From Calophaca sinica (Eukaryota > Streptophyta > Magnoliopsida > Fabales > Fabaceae): a stretch of DNA of 64,000 nt. Below the pieces are notes generated by a model. It did not search any database. It was not told where the DNA came from and saw only the letters and a program-made list of their open reading frames with translations. Both the position numbers and the translations under genes were made by a program. Below, piece after piece: positions 58,258 through 64,000 of the stretch. Each line of letters starts with the position of its first letter. Position 1 is the stretch's first letter. The DNA lies in assembly GCA_037113605.1 (NCBI GenBank), contig CM073736.1:28396258-28460257 (forward strand), read 5' to 3'.

Positions 58258-59034
58258 ATCACAATTTCCAACAAGTATAGCGCATCTCTCCTCTCTCTGT
58301 AAACCTTGTCTTTTCCTTCTTCTTCATCCATTAAAAGGAATAGTTTTTGGCCTTTTTTCCCTAAAATCACCCCTCTATATCATTTTTTCTCTTTTTTTAT
58401 CTAAATAAGTGGTTTTTCTACATAGATCTAGTTTTTTTCTTCTTGTTTTTCAGTGATTTCGTCGTCTGAGTGCGGCGTTGTTTTGTTCGTCGTCATGGTG
58501 CGACGTTGTTTGGTTTTCTGTCTTGTTGAGTGTTTGATTCAGATTGACATATCAGTTTCGATCCATCCTAGCTTCAATCAAGACGTCGGCGTCAACGTTA
58601 CAGATCTGGAGTGCTAATGGTGGTCACCGCCAACCTCAGCATCATTTCCTCCCTACAAATGGCTCCTGAGCATGTGGTTCAATTGGTCATATCCGAGACC
58701 ACTTATAGTCGATTTGAGTCTGTACAGAATATAGTAATGACCCATAACTGGATGAGTTTAAACATTGTGACTCCTCATTTCTTATTGGCCATCGACCGTA
58801 CTTAGAAGTTTTTGTTTTAGCTGTTAGGATTAAGATAACTTGGTAATGCCATATTGGCTTTTGTACTGATTAAGTATTTTATTACTGTGTACTTGACTGA
58901 CTTAGATATTCGTGTTAATTTTTAATTATAGATGATGAATGTTTCAATATATTCTGTTCAATTTAATTATATTGATTTTTTTCTTAATGTTTGAATGAAG
59001 TTTGATTTTCCTTAAAAAAAAAAATCACAATTTC
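58258..59034 (+). mobile_element. 755-bp poly(A)-tailed insertion, processed retrocopy candidate
   Basis: ATCACAATTTC at 58258-58268 and 59024-59034 flanks a 755-base segment that starts like a transcript leader (CTCTCCTCTCTCTG, then TTCTTCTTCATCC) and ends CCTT plus an A-run. A 64-codon frame (58611-58805) lies inside but is unrecognised. The structure fits reverse transcription of a spliced mRNA or a non-coding RNA by LINE machinery. The 11-base duplication is short, so chance needs testing. Confidence 0.55.
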
Positions 59035-59509
59035 GGTATAATATTAATAATATTAATTAATGTGCAAACAAGCAGAGAGATGAGAGATGGTGTGTAAAGG
59101 AGACAGTAGATGGAGGAGACGTGGCGTTGAACTTGATTGGATGGAAGTGGTGACCTTTCTTTTCATATGTGGCTGGGTCAAAAAGGAAGCCTCCCTGAGG
59201 GAACCCCCACGCTTACTCGTTCTCAAAGGCACACCACCATTGACCGCACTGCAACCCGCTTTCGCACGTGTGCGTTGACCGCTAATACTGCGACGTTTTC
59301 CCTCCCGCGGTAGACCCCATGCGCTACCGACTTCCGACCGTGCGCCTCTTTTGTTTGGTTTTATTTATTTTTTCTTATTATTATTAGGTTAAAATAATGT
59401 TTTGGTCCCTATACGTGATATCGATTCTTAATTTGATCCCTATACAAAAAAATTATTAAAACAGTCCCTACACGTGACAATCGTTACTCATTTGGTCCCT
59501 ACCGTCCAT
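59035..59509. other. Flank with GC-rich patch and dispersed-repeat edge
   Basis: 59080-59345 is GC-rich with CACGTG-type words and no recognised coding product. 59397-59505 carries GGTCCCTATACGTGA and AATTATTAAAA words that return in the same orientation at 61250-61330 beyond the CACTA element, so the CACTA probably inserted into a dispersed repeat. Confidence 0.5.
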
Positions 59510-61133
59510 CACTATAACAAGAATAGGCAATAAACAACGCTTATTTTGGCCTTAAACAGCGCTTAAAAAGCGCTACTTATTTAGCCGCTGCTGATTGTTA
59601 TTCGAAAAAATAGCGTTTTAGAAGCGCTGTTTATTGTCATTTTTTTAGCATCAATAAGCAGCGCTTCCTTTAAGAAGCGCTGTTTCCCCCCCCTTTTTTT
59701 TAGCATTCGCGTTCGTAGAGAGATGAGCGTTCACAGAGACATGAAACAACACAAAGAAGAGCAAAGAAACATTATTATCTCAGATCAAACAAACAGAAGA
59801 AAAGCAAAGAGACGAAACAACACAAAGAAGAGCAAAGAAACATTATCTCAGATCAAACAAACAGAAGAAGAGCAAAGAAACATTGAAAGATCTCAGATCA
59901 AACAAATTTACAAAGATCGAATTTACGAATCGATCCGAATTACAGAAAAGAAACTAAAACCCTAAAAGAAATTCTCCTTCTCCACGTACGCCTTGCATCT
60001 CCTCCAGAGTTAAGAGAACCTGCAACGAACCAAAACAAAACCAAAACGAACCAACAACCAACCAGATCGAACCATAAAGATTCGGTAAAATTAGAGAGAG
60101 AGAGAGAAGAGAAGCTTATAGATCGAACCAGATCCTTGAAAGGTGAGATACCAAATCAACGAACCAGAACCAGCAACGAACCGAAATCAACCAGATCGAA
60201 CCCCCAAATTAATATCACAAACGATTTGAGCGTCAGTGTTAGGATTCACAAGCGATTTGGGAGCTATGATTCTTAGATTTGGGGGCTAGGGTTCTCATCT
60301 TCTCAGAAAAAGTAACGGAGAGGGAGATATTACCTCAGATATCTTCAGCGTCAATAGAGAGGTCCACGACGACCGAACCAGATCAAACCCCCAAACTAAC
60401 GAACCGAAATCAACCAGATCTTCTTCTTCTTGCGGAACGGTGAAACTAGAGAGAAAAAGAGAAGAGATGTGAAATCCGGTGCGACATTAACCTCCTCTTC
60501 TTCTTGTTGGTAAAAAACCCACAGATCCACAGAGTGAAGGTGAAACGGGACAGCGGTGAGAAACGCGAGAGAGAGTGGGAAACGCGACGGTGAAGGAGTG
60601 AGCAATAGAGTGGGAGGATTTGGAGAGCTAGGGATTTGGAGAGACAGCGCCGCTGCGAGAGAGCTAGGGATTTGGAGAGAACGCTGAGAGAGAGTTGAAC
60701 TTTCGCTGAGAGAGAATGAAGTGGGATCGAGCAGATCGAGTGTGTGCTGAATAATTAATATGAAAAAGGACCTAAATCAGCGCTTACAATGTTTAAGCGC
60801 TGTTTATTGTTTTAGACCAAAATCAGCGCTTCATATTGGAAGCGCTATTTATTGTTTAGGACTAAAATTTTAAGATCAAAATCAACGCTTCATATAAAAA
60901 GCGCTGTTTATTGTTTAGGACCAAAATCAGCGCTTCATATTGAAAGTGCTGTTTATTGTTTAGGACCAAATTTTTAGGACCAAAATCAGTGCTTCATAAA
61001 GGAAGCGCTATTTATTGTTTAGGACCAAAATCAGCGTTTCGTGTTCTGAAGCACTGTTTATTAGCTAAAGTAGTATTTTTTTATTAAAGCGCTACTTAAA
61101 GTGGCGCCATCTTTTGCACATTCTGTTGTGGTG
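59510..61133. mobile_element. Non-autonomous CACTA-type transposon, 1,624 bp
   Basis: The left end CACTATAACAAGAATAGGC and the right end, whose complement is CACCACAACAGAATGTGC, are flanked by CAT (59507-59509, 61134-61136), the CACTA target size. Subterminal hairpins of the form CAGCGCTT-N8to10-AAGCGCTG occur several times on the left (59540-59690) and about six times on the right (60775-61070), interleaved with GTTTATTGTTTAGGACC. No transposase. The interior includes GAGA-rich text. Confidence 0.85.
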
Positions 61134-61136
61134 CAT

Positions 61137-61582
61137 CCACGTTAATTAACAGTGTCTAACGATCTGGCGTGGCTGTTAATTATCTGACGTGTCAAGTTAA
61201 CAGTTTAATATGTGACATTAATTCGTAATATGGTCCATATACGTGACATTAATTATTAATATGGTCCCTATACGTGACATTAATTCTTAATATGGTCCTT
61301 ATACGAAAAATAATTATTAAAATAGTCCTTGTAAAATATGAGCAATTGACCGGTCAATAGTTAACTCATTGCAAGCAATAAAAAATGTGCAGGCACCAAA
61401 ACAGGATCAACATCAAATATTTAACCCAAAACAGGATCATATATTTCATCAAATATTTATTCAAATATTTCACCAAAACAGAATCATCAAATATTTCATC
61501 GAACATGCTGGTCATATATGACCTGTTCAAGATTCCAATATCTAATCACATGGAGCAAAACAAAAGGGTGTGGTCCTACAAT
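61137..61582. other. Intergenic between CACTA element and Mutator gene remnant
   Basis: Contains the second part of the dispersed repeat (GTCCCTATACGTGACATTAATT repeated about three times at 61200-61310) and ATATTTCATC-type repeats at 61440-61505. Confidence 0.5.
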
Positions 61583-61658
61583 TAAAGCACTGAGGCCAAG
61601 TATCAGACAAAAAAAAAAAGATTCCCCACTTTGACATAAAGCACAGAGGCCAAGTATC
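61583..61658 (+). repeat. Insertion bracketed by 22-bp repeat
   Basis: TAAAGCAC(T/A)GAGGCCAAG plus TATC occurs at 61583-61604 and 61637-61658 with one mismatch. The 32-base filler has AGACAAAAAAAAAA then GATTCCCCACTTTGACA, so here the A-run is internal. A further CCCCAAAAAAAC follows the second copy. Confidence 0.6.
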
Positions 61659-61814
61659 CCCCAAAAAAACAAAAAACAACTTCTATCCTAGAGCTCTCTA
61701 CTTCCAGTGCTCCTTTTCTTTTTGCACATGTCCTTTTTTAATTGGTAACTTTGTCCTCAAAGTGACTGAGCCAACAACTCTGCCTCTCCCTCTATCTCTC
61801 CATGTTCCATATGG

Positions 61815-64000
61815 TTATGAACCAGCAGCTTGTTGTGAAGGAGCAGCTTGTTGTAAGCCAACAACTTGTAAACCAGCAGCTTGTTGTGAAGGAGCAGCTT
61901 GTTGTGAACCGACAACTTGTGAACCAGTGATGTGCTTGAAATAACATGTAGTTTAGTATTAGTTTTTGCACGCATCTTAGTCTTTTTAATCACTTTCATT
62001 CATATTATTATATGCATTTGGTTTGATTTGAATAATGCACTTGATCTTTGCTCTTTTGTGCTTAAAGGAAGGTATTTGACCTTAGGAAATGGAGAAAAAT
62101 CGCTTGGACGGACGTTGGGATCAATTTGGAGGCCAAGGCATAAAAAATGAGCAATATTAAGTGAAGCATGGCCTGCCCATGCTAGGAAGCACGGCCGTGC
62201 TTCGAGGCGGATAGTGTTGCGCTTTAGTGAGAAATAGTGTAGTCCACGGCCAAGCTGTGCCAACCAGCACGCCTGTGCTTGGCTTGCCCAGTTCGCGCGA
62301 AGACTCACAGCGCCGCATGGCCGTGCTGCGACGCGCAGCTCAGTTCGCTGTTTCGCGTTTTGACCCGTTTTGAATGACTTTTTACCCCCTTTTTTTTTAC
62401 CTAGACTATAAATGGATGCTAGAAACACTTGCCAAGTGTTCGAACTTTGATTCTTGGAGGCACGGTGAAGGGGATGATTCAATCTCTTCCTCTCTTCTTC
62501 ATGAATTTCTAGTTTGGATATTCTATCTCCATGGATTCTATTGTAACAACCATGTTAGAGTAGTTTCCTTTATTCTAGGATTTGGGCTATGCCTTTTGAT
62601 GTCTCTTGAATGATTATTTGAAAAACTCTCTTGTCACTTTGAATGCAATTTGATTCCGTTTTTATTGTTGTTAATATTTCTTATGAATTCGGTGCGCACT
62701 TGTTCATATGCGTTAGATTTCTAGGGATGAACTGAGAGGTGAACCTAGTTGTCGGAACTATAAGAACGGGACTTGGGATTAAAATCACGAGAGTAGTTGT
62801 TAGTCATTCGAGGATAAAACAAGCTATCATATTTCTTAATGGGTTTAATTCGATTTCAGTTACCACGAGAGTAGGAGTTGTATCGCTTAAATACGGTTTC
62901 TGTATCCTGAGAGGGAACTTTTACTAATTTAGGATAGCTTGCCTTCAATTGAATTCATTCGTTAATAAGAGAGTAGTAAATTAGGATTTCAGAGCATCAT
63001 TGTGGTACCCCCGGATCCTAGAAGCTTTTCCATATTATTAAAATCATCAATTACATTGTTCTTAATTTATTTTATTTCTGTTACAACAACAAATTCTATT
63101 TCTTGAATTAATCTAATTAGCGTAAAAACAGTCCTTGTGGGATCGATATTTTATTACTTGACGACAACTCCGTGCACTTGCGGATTTGGCACATCAACCA
63201 GCAGGTTGTTGTGAAGGAGCAGCAGCTTGTGAACCTGTAGATTATTTAGAAAGCATGCAGTTTGTGAACCAACAGCTTGTGAACATGCAGTTTGTGAAGA
63301 GAGCATGTTAAAATTTAGAAAGAGGAAGAAAACCAACCTGCAGGTTGAGAACCATTATCAGTAGGTTATTGTGACTCAGATCTGCCTCAGTCTTTCCCTG
63401 ATGAACCAGCTGATGCAGTTGTGTCTGGAGGTACCATGTTATGACGTATCTTCTTATTGTGACCATAAATGCCACATTTAGAGTAGGTTATGGATGTGTT
63501 CTGCCTCCTGAGTTTGTTTGCCTTTGGTGGCTCATCCTTTTCCCTTCTTCTAGCTTTCTTTAGCCTCCCAATTGGAATCCTACAATGCAAAGGCATAATA
63601 GCCGGAAGGCCTGTTGGTATCCACATTTGCTCTCCATTAATTGGGTTAATTACTTGACCATACACCTCTGCATATGTGTCAACCCAGTAATACTTGTCAA
63701 CATAATCATGTGGATCTCCTTTGTCACGAAAAATTGCTGCAACAGCATGCCTGCAACATATGCACAACTTTCTTTAGGTTTAGAATAAAGCAAGTATTAT
63801 ATCAATTCAAGAACACTAACGAATAGAAAGCAGAACAAAAAACAAATAAAATTGGATAAGGGAATAACCTGCAAGGGATCCCAGTGAGTCCCCAAAACCT
63901 ACATGAACAACTGCGCTCCCCCAAATCAACCTCAAACTGTGCAGGAAAATATTTCACTTCAAACTTAGAACCACCTGCCCATGTTGGAGCCCACTTTCCA
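61815..64000 (-). pseudogene. Mutator-like transposase 3' end, split by a solo LTR
   Basis: On the minus strand, an exon runs from beyond the window to 63869, then a GT-AG intron 63751-63868 (118 bases), then an exon to the stop at 63387-63389. The spliced text carries the SWIM zinc motif C-S-C-x9-C-R-H, with the intron falling in the Arg codon. Then come DKYYWVDTYAEVYG and the block typical of plant MuDR transposase C-termini. The zinc knuckle is damaged: YSKCGIYGHNKKIRH has Tyr and His where Cys are expected. Past the stop, Gln/Ala/Ser-rich repeats (GSQQAAPSQQAAG) persist to a TAA at 61815-61817, interrupted by the solo LTR. An active protein would cut and join Mutator ends in the nucleus. 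Confidence 0.85.
61928..63196 (+). mobile_element. Solo LTR, 1,269 bp, in the Mutator transposase gene
   Basis: Begins TGATGTGCTTG, ends TTGGCACATCA, and is flanked by the exact 5-base duplication ACCAG (61923-61927, 63197-63201). It has TATAAAT at 62407-62413 and, upstream, AGCACGGCCGTGCTT and related palindromes. The 3' part (CTTGTGGGATCGATA, CACTTGCGGATTTG) resembles the end of the LTRs at 18946 and 27250, suggesting the same broad LTR group. No interior sequence is left, so LTR-LTR recombination removed it. Confidence 0.9.

Noticed and set aside
61757..61999. Repetitive Lys/Leu/His-rich minus-strand frame
   Set aside because: It is the wrong frame of the Gln/Ala-rich transposase tail and crosses the solo LTR border.
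62000..62482. 160-codon minus-strand frame
   Set aside because: It lies wholly inside the solo LTR and has no known domain.
63154..63336. Separate small gene on the minus strand
   Set aside because: It is part of the frame-shifted tail of the Mutator transposase and runs into the solo LTR end.

Overview
This is a repeat-rich plant nuclear window. The evidence for a plant is the Ty1/copia and Ty3-type LTR elements, plant L1-type LINEs, Stowaway/Tourist/hAT/Mutator MITEs, and a spliced PLATZ gene (a plant-specific family). The MITE and LTR styles resemble those of legumes, but that assignment rests on family recollection and was not searched. I find one apparently intact host gene: a four-exon PLATZ zinc-binding protein at 35874-37460 (minus strand, 238 aa). 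Almost everything else is mobile DNA, much of it nested.

Layout. 1-9259: 3' part of a decayed Sirevirus-like copia element (gag, protease, integrase, RT/RNase H, a third ORF, three polypurine-tract-like motifs, 3' LTR). It lies inside a second copia element (9260-11690). 11.7-15.7 kb: a tRNA-type SINE with a 16-bp target duplication, a 776-bp hAT-type element and a duplicated AT-rich segment. 15722-16868: a Mutator-type foldback element carrying nine 25-bp palindromes, with a hAT MITE inserted in its loop. 18946-28657: a non-autonomous LTR element with a tRNA-Asp-like primer site and a 5-bp target duplication. A second non-autonomous LTR element (22131-26979, two 809-bp LTRs, 59-bp tandem repeats) is inserted in it. 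29.9-33.6 kb: a MITE cluster, including a MITE within a MITE. 35.9-37.5 kb: the PLATZ gene. 38937-40446: a 5'-truncated LINE with a 13-bp target duplication. 43-48.5 kb: further MITEs, microsatellites and short insertions. 48508-51717: a MITE apparently split by a second truncated LINE. 52.5-55.1 kb: AT-rich repeats with recurring CCGTGC...GCACGG hairpins and an RPA-like gene remnant, possibly a decayed Helitron. 58269-59023: a poly(A)-tailed insertion. 59510-61133: a CACTA-type element with subterminal hairpins. 61815-64000: the 3' end of a Mutator transposase gene, split by a solo LTR.

The most unusual pattern is scattered rather than a locus. At about 18 places, 10-32 bp of A-rich (or, read on the other strand, T-rich) sequence is bracketed by a 10-22 bp direct repeat. 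Many of these fillers end in CCA, TCA or similar followed by an A-run, as do the 3' ends of the SINEs and LINEs in the same window. I interpret them as extremely truncated retroposition events, with duplication plus filler at a repaired break as the alternative. All calls come from reading the sequence; no alignment or database search was run.
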